From assembly GCA_043746815.1 (NCBI GenBank), contig JAYTQG010000080.1:1-25831 (forward strand): a stretch of 25,831 bases of DNA, in the 5' to 3' direction. Below the pieces are notes generated by a model. That model searched no databases, had not been told where the DNA came from, and saw only the letters and a list, made by a program, of their open reading frames with translations. Within the stretch, counting starts at the first letter, position 1; each line of letters opens with the position of its first letter. Below are positions 14,042 to 21,466 of the stretch, one piece after another. Source of the DNA: JAYTQG01 sp043746815. GTDB taxonomy: Bacteria; Actinomycetota; Thermoleophilia; Miltoncostaeales; Miltoncostaeaceae. The translations under genes and the position numbers were made by a program.

Positions 14042-15610
14042 ATGCTCGGTGCCATGATGGACACGCAGCTTGACCTTGCGATGCTGCGTTCGCGGGTGGA
14101 TCGCTTCTATCGAGGAGCGGAGATCGTCACCGCGACCGAGGGGGGTCTCGTTCGGTCCACCTACGGTGATGTTCTTGATCGCGCTGCTCGTCTCGCGCAC
14201 GCGCTTGAGGCGATGGGTATCGGCCCTGGGGACCCGGTCGCAACGATGTGCTGGAACACGCAAGCCCACCTTGAGGCCTACCTCGCCGTCCCCTCTATGG
14301 GTGCCGTTCTTCACACGCTGAACTTCCGGCTGCCGCCCGAGCACATCGTCGGGATCGTGAAGAGCGCGGCCGACCGGGTGATCCTTGTGGATGCCTCGGT
14401 GGCCCCGGTCATCAAGGGGATCCGGGATCGCCTGACCAGCGTCGAACGCGTTATCGTCATTCCAGACGACTACGAAGCGCTCCTCGCCTCCGCCCCTGGC
14501 GCGCCCTATCCGTGGCCGGAGCTTGACGAGCGCCAGGCCGCCGCGATGTGCTTCACCTCCGGGACCACTGGTGAGCCGAAGGGGGTCGTCTACTCCCACC
14601 GCTCGACCATGTTGCACGCGATGTCGCTGCTTCACGCCGACACCTTCGCGGTCAGTCGAACGGATGTCATCCTGCCCGTCGTTCCGATGTTTCATGTCAA
14701 CGCATGGGGCTTTCCGTACGCGGCGCTCCTCACCGGCGCGCGACTGGTGATGCCGGGTCCGTTCCTTCAGCCCACAGCGCTGGCCAACCTCATCGAAACC
14801 GAGCGCGTCACGCTCGCTGCAGGCGTCCCGACAATCTGGCTGGGTCTCGTGGAGGAACTCGACACGAATCCACGCGACACGTCATCACTCCGGTGTATCC
14901 CGTGCGGTGGCTCCGCGATCCCCGAGCAGCTGATGCGGGACTTCGATCGCGTGGTGGGTGAGGGAGTGCTCGTCCATGCATGGGGAATGACTGAGACGAG
15001 CCCCATCGCCACCGTTGCCGTCGCCGACATGCGCGAGCCCGACGCTGCAGAGCGGCTGCGACTGCGCCTGCGTCAGGGCACGCCCCTCATCGGTATCGAA
15101 ATCCGTCTGTGGGGGTTGGACGGAATCGAGGCCCCGTGGGACGGGGAGGCCATCGGCGAGATCGAGGTGCGCGGGCCGTGGGTCGCGAAGAACTACTTCG
15201 GTGGACACGACGCCGAGCGCTTCGAGGGTGGGTGGTTCCGTACCGGCGACGTCGCTACCGGCTATCCAGACGGTTCCTTCCAGATCGTGGATCGCACGAA
15301 AGACGTCATCAAGTCCGGCGGGGAGTGGATCTCATCGGTCGAGCTTGAGGGCGTCATTCTCGAACACCCCGCCGTCCGAGAGTCGGCCGTCGTCGCACGC
15401 CCAGATCCAAAATGGTCGGAACGACCGGTCTCCTTCGTGGTCCTTCGTCCCGGTGCGACCCTCACCATCGAGACCCTTCGTGCGTGGCTGGAGCCGAAAC
15501 TGCCGCGCTGGTGGCTCCCGGACGATCTCGTCATCGTTGAGGAGATCCCGAAGACGGGCACCGGCAAAATCGATAAGAAGGAACTTCGGGCCAACGATCC
15601 CGGCCGCTAG
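14042..15610 (+). CDS. Fatty-acyl-CoA synthetase (AMP-forming, FadD-like)
   Basis: A 522-residue member of the adenylate-forming superfamily, probably activating medium- or long-chain fatty acids with ATP and CoA. Motifs in order: MCFTSGTTGEPKGVVYSHR (P-loop), VVPMFHVNAWGFPYA, WGMTETSP, WFRTGDVATGYPDGSFQIVD (adenine/ribose contact), RTKDVIKSGGEWISSVELEG (hinge), and the catalytic lysine in PKTGTGKIDKKELR. FHVNAWG and GGEWISS are typical of the FadD/acyl-CoA synthetase branch. The start at ATG 14042 gives MLGAMMDTQL, which matches family N-termini (MLG-M-D), with AGG 9 nt upstream; the in-frame GTG at 14006 has no ribosome binding site. It ends next to a convergent vapC, with a shared hairpin at 15613-15640. 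Confidence 0.9.
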   Translation: MLGAMMDTQLDLAMLRSRVDRFYRGAEIVTATEGGLVRSTYGDVLDRAARLAHALEAMGIGPGDPVATMCWNTQAHLEAYLAVPSMGAVLHTLNFRLPPEHIVGIVKSAADRVILVDASVAPVIKGIRDRLTSVERVIVIPDDYEALLASAPGAPYPWPELDERQAAAMCFTSGTTGEPKGVVYSHRSTMLHAMSLLHADTFAVSRTDVILPVVPMFHVNAWGFPYAALLTGARLVMPGPFLQPTALANLIETERVTLAAGVPTIWLGLVEELDTNPRDTSSLRCIPCGGSAIPEQLMRDFDRVVGEGVLVHAWGMTETSPIATVAVADMREPDAAERLRLRLRQGTPLIGIEIRLWGLDGIEAPWDGEAIGEIEVRGPWVAKNYFGGHDAERFEGGWFRTGDVATGYPDGSFQIVDRTKDVIKSGGEWISSVELEGVILEHPAVRESAVVARPDPKWSERPVSFVVLRPGATLTIETLRAWLEPKLPRWWLPDDLVIVEEIPKTGTGKIDKKELRANDPGR

Positions 15611-15612
15611 TC

Positions 15613-15640
15613 GGACCCGCCGTTCACGACGCGGGGGTCC
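15613..15640. terminator. Hairpin between convergent acyl-CoA synthetase and vapC genes
   Basis: GGACCCGC (15613-15620) pairs with GCGGGGGTCC (15631-15640), allowing a 2-nt bulge, around a 10-nt loop. It starts just after the TAG of the synthetase and overlaps the last codons of the minus-strand vapC, a position suitable for a bidirectional terminator. There is no U-tract. Confidence 0.4.
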
Positions 15641-16061
15641 CTGGCCAGCGTAGGCGCAGGGCAGGGAAGCGATGAAGGTCACGGTCGCGCGATGCGACCT
15701 CACAGTTGTGCTCCAGGGCCAGGGCCGCGAGGTAAGCGTCGGGAACCAGGTCACCAGCGGCGTCGGTGGCGCGGCACACCTGTTCAAAAATGGACAGGTG
15801 GCGCTCGCCGGCGATGAGGGACCGGTGCGATGGCTGTTCTCTGATCGCCCGGACGAATGCGAACGCCGCTTCGACCGGCGTGGGTTCAACGAAAATGCGA
15901 CGGTGGGTCGCGATCCGAACAAACGACGCACACACACCATCAGGTACCCAAAATGGTTCTCGCTCCCTCAGCAGGGCGTCCAGCCAAGCGCGAACATCGT
16001 GGTGGTGGTCGTGATCCGTCCGGTGCGCCGCAACAAGGACGTTGACGTCGAGGAGGATCAC
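15624..16061 (-). CDS. vapC: VapC-type PIN-domain toxin
   Basis: A 145-residue PIN-domain ribonuclease-type toxin. The N-terminal MILLDVNVLVAAH supplies the first metal-binding aspartate (D5); DLVPDAYLAALALEHNCEVA and SRDRDLHRFP supply the later acidic residues. SFVRIATHRRIFVEPTP places it in the VapC branch in which the usual mid-domain glutamate is replaced. Such toxins cleave RNA, often tRNA or rRNA, when free of antitoxin. The ATG overlaps the antitoxin TGA by 4 nt (ATGA), the classical vapBC arrangement. The target RNA is unknown. Confidence 0.88.
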   Translation of the reverse strand: MILLDVNVLVAAHRTDHDHHHDVRAWLDALLREREPFWVPDGVCASFVRIATHRRIFVEPTPVEAAFAFVRAIREQPSHRSLIAGERHLSIFEQVCRATDAAGDLVPDAYLAALALEHNCEVASRDRDLHRFPALRLRWPGTPAS

Positions 16062-16318
16062 GTCCGACGTTTGTCGAGTGGGAGATCCCCGTCGAGCAGC
16101 TCACGCACTGCCCGGTTGGATGTCAGATCAACGCCAGGATGCACACCCCCGCGCGCCTCGTGGACGGGTAGAACCGGTCCATCTGGTTGAGCCCGTGCGC
16201 GGGAAAGCTCAGCCTGCAGTGCCTGTTCGACGAGCTGCCCCAGCGTAAGGCCACGGTTGCGGGCCCGGACTTTCGCCGACGCGAGCAATTCGTCAGCGAT
16301 CGAAAGTGTGGTGCGCAT
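16058..16318 (-). CDS. vapB: VapB-type antitoxin (ribbon-helix-helix)
   Basis: An 86-residue antitoxin. The N-terminus MRTTLSIADELLASAKVRAR is a ribbon-helix-helix DNA-binding domain; the rest (RGLTLGQLVEQALQAELSRA, then an extended basic/acidic tail) would wrap the toxin. The ATG at 16318 was chosen because it begins the RHH strand; longer in-frame starts to 16405 add unrelated residues. There is no ribosome binding site, but a TATCCT hexamer (16325-16330, minus) ends six bases before the ATG, as for a leaderless transcript. It is likely autoregulated through the repeats in 16313-16379. Confidence 0.82.
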   Translation of the reverse strand: MRTTLSIADELLASAKVRARNRGLTLGQLVEQALQAELSRARAQPDGPVLPVHEARGGVHPGVDLTSNRAVRELLDGDLPLDKRRT

Positions 16319-16379
16319 GATGACAGGATAGCGCATCAGGCGCATCACTCCGGCAGGGCCTGGTCGGCTTGGGGACCAG
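16313..16379. promoter_or_regulatory. Repeat-rich control region between the divergent vapBC operons
   Basis: Contains three copies of GCGCAT[GC]A: 16313-16320 (overlapping the minus-strand vapB start), 16331-16338 and 16340-16347, the last two forming a 9-bp tandem repeat. It also holds an inverted repeat CTGGTC (16360-16365)/GACCAG (16374-16379). Ribbon-helix-helix antitoxins bind short direct or inverted repeats of this size, so these are candidate autoregulatory sites. Which antitoxin binds which repeat cannot be read from the sequence. Confidence 0.45.
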
Positions 16380-16434
16380 ATGTGCGAGTCATGCGTTGAA
16401 GTCAATTCGGCTGCAAAGCTGCTAAAGTACAGGC

Positions 16435-16671
16435 ATGAGTGTCGCTGTAACCGTCCGGGATGTCCCGGACCACGTCCGTGATGAGCTCGCGGCCCGGGCG
16501 GCGCGCGCGGGGAAATCGCTACAGGAATATCTGCGAGGAATGCTGATCGGCGCCGCTGATCACCCGCCGGTTGAGGACGTCATCGCTCGGGCCCGTGCGC
16601 GCGTCGCCGCGACCGGGGTACGGGTCGACGCTGAGACGATCTTGGATGCCTTGGGCGCCGAGCGGCGGTGA
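16435..16671 (+). CDS. vapB: Antitoxin, FitA/VapB-like (ribbon-helix-helix)
   Basis: A 78-residue antitoxin of a different subtype from its divergent neighbour. MSVAVTVRDVPDHVRDELAA followed by RAARAGKSLQEYLRGMLIG is the FitA-like ribbon-helix-helix (IRDVP...L..RAA..G.S..EYLR). The C-terminal half (VEDVIARARARVAATGVRV) is the toxin-binding tail. No ribosome binding site precedes the ATG; a TAAAGT hexamer (16423-16428) ends six bases before it, suggesting leaderless expression. The stop overlaps the toxin start by 4 nt (GTGA). Confidence 0.87.
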   Translation: MSVAVTVRDVPDHVRDELAARAARAGKSLQEYLRGMLIGAADHPPVEDVIARARARVAATGVRVDAETILDALGAERR

Positions 16672-17066
16672 GCACACGGGTCATATGCGACGCCTCTGCC
16701 CTTGTCGCACTCCTCTTGGACTCGGGCGGGGATGGGCAGTGGGTCACCGAAACACTCTCGGGCTGCGATCTCGCCGCCCCGAGTCTCGCCCCGTTTGAGA
16801 CTGCGAACGTCATCCGTCGCCACGAACTTGCGGGGATCATCAGCTCCGATCAAGCCGCGCAGGCACACGCGGACCTCGTTGACCTGAGGATCGAGCAATG
16901 GCCCTACGAGCTCCTCGCCGCGCGGGCTTGGGAGCTCAGGCACAACCTCTCAAGTTACGACGCAAGCTATGTCGCCCTCGCCGAGCTGACGCAGTCCACC
17001 CTCATCACCCTCGACCAGGGCATCGTCCACGCCCCCAACCTCCGGTGCAGCGTCGCGACTCCCTAG
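16668..17066 (+). CDS. vapC: VapC-type PIN-domain toxin
   Basis: A 132-residue PIN-domain protein starting with GTG. All four usual acidic positions are visible: D in RVICDASALVALLLD, E in LAPFETANVIRR, and two D in LSSYDASYVALAE and STLITLDQGI. This is the canonical Mg-dependent ribonuclease centre of VapC. Together with the FitA-like antitoxin immediately upstream it forms a complete type II toxin-antitoxin pair. It is only distantly similar to the minus-strand VapC at 15624, so the two operons are not a recent duplication. Its 3' end is convergent with the SCO1-like gene. Confidence 0.9.
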   Translation: MSTRVICDASALVALLLDSGGDGQWVTETLSGCDLAAPSLAPFETANVIRRHELAGIISSDQAAQAHADLVDLRIEQWPYELLAARAWELRHNLSSYDASYVALAELTQSTLITLDQGIVHAPNLRCSVATP

Positions 17067-17129
17067 CGGTGGCGGCCCAACGTACGCCTCACCCGGTCCC
17101 GCTCGCCATCCAGATCAGACTGTCGGACG

Positions 17130-17152
17130 GGTACCGGTCGCGACTGGCTACC
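17130..17152. terminator. Near-palindrome at the end of the glc/SCO1 run
   Basis: GGTACCGGTCG followed by CGACTGGCTACC forms an almost perfect palindrome centred on GTCGCGAC, with one mismatch and a G-T pair. It overlaps the TAG of the SCO1-like gene (17148-17150) and lies 64 nt past the convergent vapC stop. It may act as a shared terminator; the absence of a proper loop and of a U-tract keeps confidence low. Confidence 0.3.
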
Positions 17153-17774
17153 GCGCCTTCAGCAGTGGGGCGTCGTGGGCGAGGTCCTTCGCGGTTACCT
17201 TCGTTGGGTCGTAGACAGTCGTCTGCCTGCCCGATCCGCTGATCCCGAAGATGGGCGAGGAATGCTCCACGAACTCGGGATCGCTTTTCGGAACCCGGGC
17301 TCCGATCTTCCAACGCGCCCAGGTCGCTTCAAGCTGCGGTCGCGTCCCGATGAGGTACTCCATCCGACCCGTCATCCGGAGGTTCTTCTCGAAGGTGCGC
17401 ACTGCCCCAGGGGTATCACCCTTCGGGTCAACCGAGACCGCGATTATCCGAGGACGCTCGGCGGCTGGCAGAAGATCCTGCGCACGACGGAGTTGCTGGA
17501 CGATAAGCGGGCAGACATCTGGGCAATGGACGTAGACGAAAATGACGAAGGTTGCGTGGCCACGGTTGTCCGCGATCTCGACGGGCTTCCCGGAGATCTC
17601 GCGAAGCCCGAAGCGGGGAGCCTGAACTTCGGGCTTCAGTCGCGCTCCACGAAAGGCCGGTCCGGCGGGCCCCTCGGACGTGCCAGTCGTAGTGACGGCG
17701 GTCGATGCGGGTGGCGGTCTTGAGACCGTCGACGAACCGCAGCCTGCTGCGGCGATGCAGCTGGCGGCGAGCAT
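17148..17774 (-). CDS. SCO1/SenC-family copper-binding lipoprotein
   Basis: A 208-residue thioredoxin-fold protein of the SCO1/SenC/PrrC family, which delivers copper to the CuA site of cytochrome c oxidase or acts in thiol redox outside the membrane. YVHCPDVCPL contains the CxxxC copper ligands (C84, C88), and EHSSPIF supplies the histidine ligand (H171). IIAVSVDPKGDTPGAVRTF is the family's conserved strand. The N-terminus MLAASCIAAAGCGSS has a lipobox with C12, so it is probably membrane-anchored. The signal is unusually short from ATG 17774. Reading back to an ATA at 17790-17792, preceded at 8 nt by GGAG, gives INVRLAMLAASC with the expected basic n-region. This would be a rare start codon. 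It follows glcF closely and is likely co-transcribed. Confidence 0.85.
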   Translation of the reverse strand: MLAASCIAAAGCGSSTVSRPPPASTAVTTTGTSEGPAGPAFRGARLKPEVQAPRFGLREISGKPVEIADNRGHATFVIFVYVHCPDVCPLIVQQLRRAQDLLPAAERPRIIAVSVDPKGDTPGAVRTFEKNLRMTGRMEYLIGTRPQLEATWARWKIGARVPKSDPEFVEHSSPIFGISGSGRQTTVYDPTKVTAKDLAHDAPLLKAR

Positions 17775-17788
17775 GGCAAGACGAACGT

Positions 17789-18985
17789 TTATGTCACCAA
17801 CTCCGCCGGGTGGACAATCTTGATGTCGCTCCCGATCTCGCGGAGCCCTTGGGCGATTTGGATCGCGCAGCCAGGGTTTGCGACCAGCACCAGCGGGGCT
17901 CCAGTGGCTGCGATCTCTTCGGCCTTTCGGCGCCGGAGTTCTGCGGACATCTCCGGTTGCGTGACCGAGTAAAGGCCCGCCGCGCCGCAGCAGCGGCCGA
18001 CGTTTTCGACCTCGACCGGCGTCCCACCACAGGCGAGAACGATGTCGCGAAGTTCGGGTCCGATCCCTTGGGCGTGAAGGTGGTGACACGCATCGTGAAT
18101 CGTGACGGGTCCGGAGAGGGTCGCGCTCGCGGGACGCAGCGGCAATTCCACGAAATCCCGGACTCGCTCGCCAACGCCGTGCGCACGGGCGGACCAGTCC
18201 GGATCATCCGCGAGTAGCTCTCCGTATGCCTTCATGTGTCCGCTGCATCCCGCGCTATTGACGACAACGACCTCGGCGTCTTCAAGGTCGGCGATGCGCT
18301 CGCGGGCGAGGTCCCTTGCGACCTCGGGTAGTCCGTAGTGCATCGCGAGCGCCCCGCAGCAGCCAGAGCGGGCGACGGCGCGGAAACCTGCATCGGCAGT
18401 CGCCTGCATGGTCGCGGCGTTAACCGGTCGGAACGGCCCATCCATCACACAGCCGGTCAACACGGCGGCCGTTGGACCGCTGCCGACCTCGGCCGGCAGG
18501 GGGGTGTTGACGTCCGCAAGGCGCACCCGTGGGGTCGATGCCCGAAGACGCCGGGGGACCAGCCGGTCGAGTTTCGCCGTTTGGAGGACCGCCAGACCGG
18601 TTGACGCTGCCCGCACCAGGCGCGGTCGCGGCAGAATCCACGAGAGGCCGATTCGCTTGACCCCGCGGGCCGCTGGGGGGCGAAACGGCTCCAACTGGGC
18701 GCGCGCCGCCTCAATCATTCGGCCAAATGGGACGCCACTCGGGCAGGCCGCCTCGCAGGCCCGACATGCCAGACACTCGTCCATCATCGTTGCGAAGGAA
18801 TCGTCCATCTCGGCGATGCCCTCATCCACGGCGCGCATGGCGGCGATCCGTCCACGCGGGGAGGCGGTCTCCTTGCCGGTAACGCGAAACGTGGGGCAGT
18901 GCGGCAAGCAGAGGCCGCAGGCCACGCACTTAACGATGTCCTCCGGGTCAGGAGCGAGAACCCCGGGACGCCAATTACTGGTCAT
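17789..18985 (-). CDS. glcF: Glycolate oxidase iron-sulfur subunit GlcF
   Basis: A 398-residue electron-transfer subunit. Two 4Fe-4S ferredoxin motifs lie near the N-terminus: CVACGLCLPHC (cysteines 20, 23, 26, 30) and CLACRACEAAC (71, 74, 77, 81), each followed by CP. The C-terminal half has two CCG (DUF224) modules: SGCCGALAMHYG with CVMDGPF upstream, and GRCCGAAGLY with IHDACHHLHAQG upstream. GlcF passes electrons from the flavin subunits of glycolate (or D-lactate) oxidase to the quinone pool. Its ATG overlaps the glcE stop by 4 nt, and its own stop sits just before the SCO1-like gene. Both cluster sites and both CCG sites look intact. Confidence 0.93.
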   Translation of the reverse strand: MTSNWRPGVLAPDPEDIVKCVACGLCLPHCPTFRVTGKETASPRGRIAAMRAVDEGIAEMDDSFATMMDECLACRACEAACPSGVPFGRMIEAARAQLEPFRPPAARGVKRIGLSWILPRPRLVRAASTGLAVLQTAKLDRLVPRRLRASTPRVRLADVNTPLPAEVGSGPTAAVLTGCVMDGPFRPVNAATMQATADAGFRAVARSGCCGALAMHYGLPEVARDLARERIADLEDAEVVVVNSAGCSGHMKAYGELLADDPDWSARAHGVGERVRDFVELPLRPASATLSGPVTIHDACHHLHAQGIGPELRDIVLACGGTPVEVENVGRCCGAAGLYSVTQPEMSAELRRRKAEEIAATGAPLVLVANPGCAIQIAQGLREIGSDIKIVHPAELVT

Positions 18986-20022
18986 GGTGCTCCCACCAAT
19001 CGGCCGGGGGCGAGGATACCCGCGGGATCAAAGACGGCCTTCAGCTTGTGCATGATCGAAGTACCTTCCGGTGGCGGCCCCCAGGGATCCGAGCGGAACT
19101 GCGCGGGTGCATCGACGACGATTGCGTGGCCCCCCAGTTGGATCGCGGTGGCTCGGACGGCGGCAAGCTCCTCACGATTTGCCACGGCGACCTCGGCCAG
19201 GCCGACCCCCGCCTGTGCCTCATAGCGAAGCCCCAGGTTTTCGAGTGCCTCGGCCAACGCCCAGACTGCCGTCGGCGCGACGCCGACTCGCACGATCCCG
19301 GCTCCCGTGAGGGGTGCGGGTTCAGTCGCTGCTTCGAAGCCCACTGGTGGTGTGACGTCGCCCTCCGGACCCATCAACTCGACGCTCAGGGTATCGGGCG
19401 AAAGCAGCACCGCCGCGGGCCGATGGACCTCCGTCAGGATCGCTTTCGCGACCAGCACCCGGTCGGCCAGCGAACCGTTCGCCGCAAACCATCCGCGCGC
19501 AATCGGCTGCGGCCAAAGCTTCAGCGTTACCTCCGTGATCACACCGAGTGTTCCGAGCGAGCCAACCATGAGGCGTGGTAGGTCGTAGCCCGTCACACCT
19601 TTCACGGTCTTCCCGCCGCCCTTAATCAGCCGCCCGTCGCCGGTTGCAACAACGACCTCAAGTAGTCCATCTCGGATGGGCCCCTCGCGGAGGCGTTGTC
19701 GGGTCCCGACCCCCGCAGCGATAACGCCTCCAACCGTGGCTCCGGCTGTCGGGGGTGCCTGCGGCCAGCACTGTCCCGCCGCCGCGAGCGCGTCAGCAAG
19801 CATGGCGACGCTCGCCCCGGCCTGGACCGTCACCGTCAGGTCGGCTGGTTCATGGGCCAGCACACGATCCAGATTGATGGTCGACAACGTGATGTCGGCG
19901 TCGATCGGCTTACCTTGGCGAGAGTGGCGCCCTCCGCCTATTGGCATCACCGTGCGACCCGCAGCCGATGCGAGCGCGAGCTGCGTCGCGAGGTTCTCCG
20001 GCGTTGAGGGGGCTAGACCCAC
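18982..20022 (-). CDS. glcE: Glycolate oxidase FAD-binding subunit GlcE
   Basis: A 346-residue member of the FAD_binding_4/PCMH family. The FAD region includes VMPIGGGRHSRQG, TVQAGASVAMLADALAA and GATVGGVIAAGVGTRQRLRE, then GGGKTVKGVTGYDLPRLMVG and SLGTLGVITEVTLKLWP, all typical of GlcE. It is shorter than GlcD and lacks its large C-terminal cap, as usual for this subunit. The GTG at 20022 was preferred because GGAGG lies about 4 nt upstream and it gives a family-like N-terminus; the longer frame to 20067 reads through the glcD end. The start overlaps the end of glcD by 10 nt and the stop overlaps glcF by 4 nt, so the three subunits are tightly coupled. Confidence 0.9.
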   Translation of the reverse strand: MGLAPSTPENLATQLALASAAGRTVMPIGGGRHSRQGKPIDADITLSTINLDRVLAHEPADLTVTVQAGASVAMLADALAAAGQCWPQAPPTAGATVGGVIAAGVGTRQRLREGPIRDGLLEVVVATGDGRLIKGGGKTVKGVTGYDLPRLMVGSLGTLGVITEVTLKLWPQPIARGWFAANGSLADRVLVAKAILTEVHRPAAVLLSPDTLSVELMGPEGDVTPPVGFEAATEPAPLTGAGIVRVGVAPTAVWALAEALENLGLRYEAQAGVGLAEVAVANREELAAVRATAIQLGGHAIVVDAPAQFRSDPWGPPPEGTSIMHKLKAVFDPAGILAPGRLVGAP

Positions 20023-21458
20023 GTGCCCTCCGGCAGTGAATCCGCGGAGAGGCCCACCTCGCCGCATCGGCTCCCCAGCGGCAAGACCTTGGCGGGATTC
20101 ATCCGACCGTCGGGGTCGATTGCGTCACGCGCACGGGCCTGTGCGTCGAGGTCGGCCGCCGTGAACGTGAGTGGCATGAAATCGCGCTTTTCGAGGCCAA
20201 CGCCATGCTCGCCGGTCAGGACGCCGCCGACGGCGACGCACGCCTCGATGATCTGTTTGCCCGCCGCGTGAACGCGCTCCACCTGTTCCGGATCGCGGCG
20301 GTCGAAGGCAATCAGGGGATGGAGATTTCCGTCACCAGCATGAAAGACGTTCATGATCGAAAGGTCCTGGGTGGCGGCGATCTCACGTATTCGTCCGAGA
20401 ATCTCCACCAGTCGCGTTCGCGGCACCACGCAGTCGTGGAGGTAGTAGTTCGGCGCGATACGCGCGACGGCGCCGAAGGCCGACTTGCGGGCCTTCCAAA
20501 GCAGCGCCCGCTCAGTTTCGTCGGCGGCCACGCGCACGGTCCCGACACCGTGGGCCCGTGCGACCTCGGCGACCACGCGGGCCTGATGCGCCACGGCGGC
20601 CTCAGTCCCGTCCACCTCGACCAACAGGACGGCCGCCGCGTGGACCGGAAGGTCCGCATGCACGAACTCCTCGACGGCTTGGACCATCATCTGGTCCATC
20701 ATCTCGAGCGCCGCCGGGATGACCCCCTCAGCGACAATTGCCCCACAACATGCCCCCGCGTCCTCATGCCGGGCGAAGTCGAGAAGAATGGTCCGGACCG
20801 CGGGAGCGTTCCGGGTGAGGCGAACGCAGATCTTGGTCGCGATACCAAGGGTGCCTTCGCTGCCCACCATAAACCCACGCAGATCGAGGCCCGCAGGATC
20901 CGGGGCAAGGCCGCCGAGGTTCACGATCTCACCGTCGGGAAGTGCCCATTCAAGGCCGATCACGTGCTGGACCGTGACACCTGAGGCGAGGCAATGCGGC
21001 CCACCAGCGTTCGTCGCGATGTTCCCGCCGATCGAGCACGCCGCCTGACTGGACGGGTCCGGGGCGTAGTGCAGGCCGAGGTGCTTCACGGCGTTTGTGA
21101 TGTCCAGGTTCAACACGCCGGGCTCCACCCACGCACACGGAACCTCGGCGTCGATGTCGATAATCCGCGCCATACGAGCGACCGAGATCACGACGGCGTC
21201 CTCAAGCGGGATCGCACCTCCCGCGAGCCCTGTTCCAGACCCGCGCGGGACGACATCCAGGCCGAGCTCGTCAGCGAGTCGAAGGCAGGCGGAGACCTCC
21301 GCCGTCGTTCCCGGCAGGAGCACAAGGCCGCACGCGCCGCCGACGGTTGATCCATCTCGCGAGTAAATGGTCCGTTCCAGCGAGGAATCCAGGACATGTT
21401 CGTCGCCCAGGAGGGCTCGGAATTGGGTGGCGGCGTCCACGCCCTCAGCTTGCCACAT
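20013..21458 (-). CDS. glcD: Glycolate oxidase catalytic subunit GlcD
   Basis: A 481-residue FAD-linked 2-hydroxy-acid dehydrogenase. VVPRGSGTGLAGGAIPLEDA and PDPSSQAACSIGGNIATNAG form the FAD pyrophosphate site; GFMVGSEGTLGIATKICVRL continues the PCMH domain. The C-terminal substrate cap has NVFHAGDGNLHPLIAFD (metal/substrate histidines), GGVLTGEHGVGLEKRDFM and IDPDGRMNPAKVLP. It oxidises glycolate to glyoxylate (D-lactate is an alternative) at the membrane face with GlcE and GlcF. Unusually it begins only 8 nt after the FAD oxidoreductase stop; no ribosome binding site precedes ATG 21458, and a GTG at 21440 (VDAATQF) has GAGGG too close. Translation is probably coupled to the upstream gene either way. 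Confidence 0.93.
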   Translation of the reverse strand: MWQAEGVDAATQFRALLGDEHVLDSSLERTIYSRDGSTVGGACGLVLLPGTTAEVSACLRLADELGLDVVPRGSGTGLAGGAIPLEDAVVISVARMARIIDIDAEVPCAWVEPGVLNLDITNAVKHLGLHYAPDPSSQAACSIGGNIATNAGGPHCLASGVTVQHVIGLEWALPDGEIVNLGGLAPDPAGLDLRGFMVGSEGTLGIATKICVRLTRNAPAVRTILLDFARHEDAGACCGAIVAEGVIPAALEMMDQMMVQAVEEFVHADLPVHAAAVLLVEVDGTEAAVAHQARVVAEVARAHGVGTVRVAADETERALLWKARKSAFGAVARIAPNYYLHDCVVPRTRLVEILGRIREIAATQDLSIMNVFHAGDGNLHPLIAFDRRDPEQVERVHAAGKQIIEACVAVGGVLTGEHGVGLEKRDFMPLTFTAADLDAQARARDAIDPDGRMNPAKVLPLGSRCGEVGLSADSLPEGTWV

Positions 21459-21466
21459 CGGTTGAG

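Noticed and set aside
13841..14695. Antisense 284-codon frame opposite the transpeptidase and acyl-CoA synthetase genes
   Set aside because: It spans two well-supported plus-strand genes, and its composition (many H, R, D, G) is typical of the antisense of GC-rich coding DNA.
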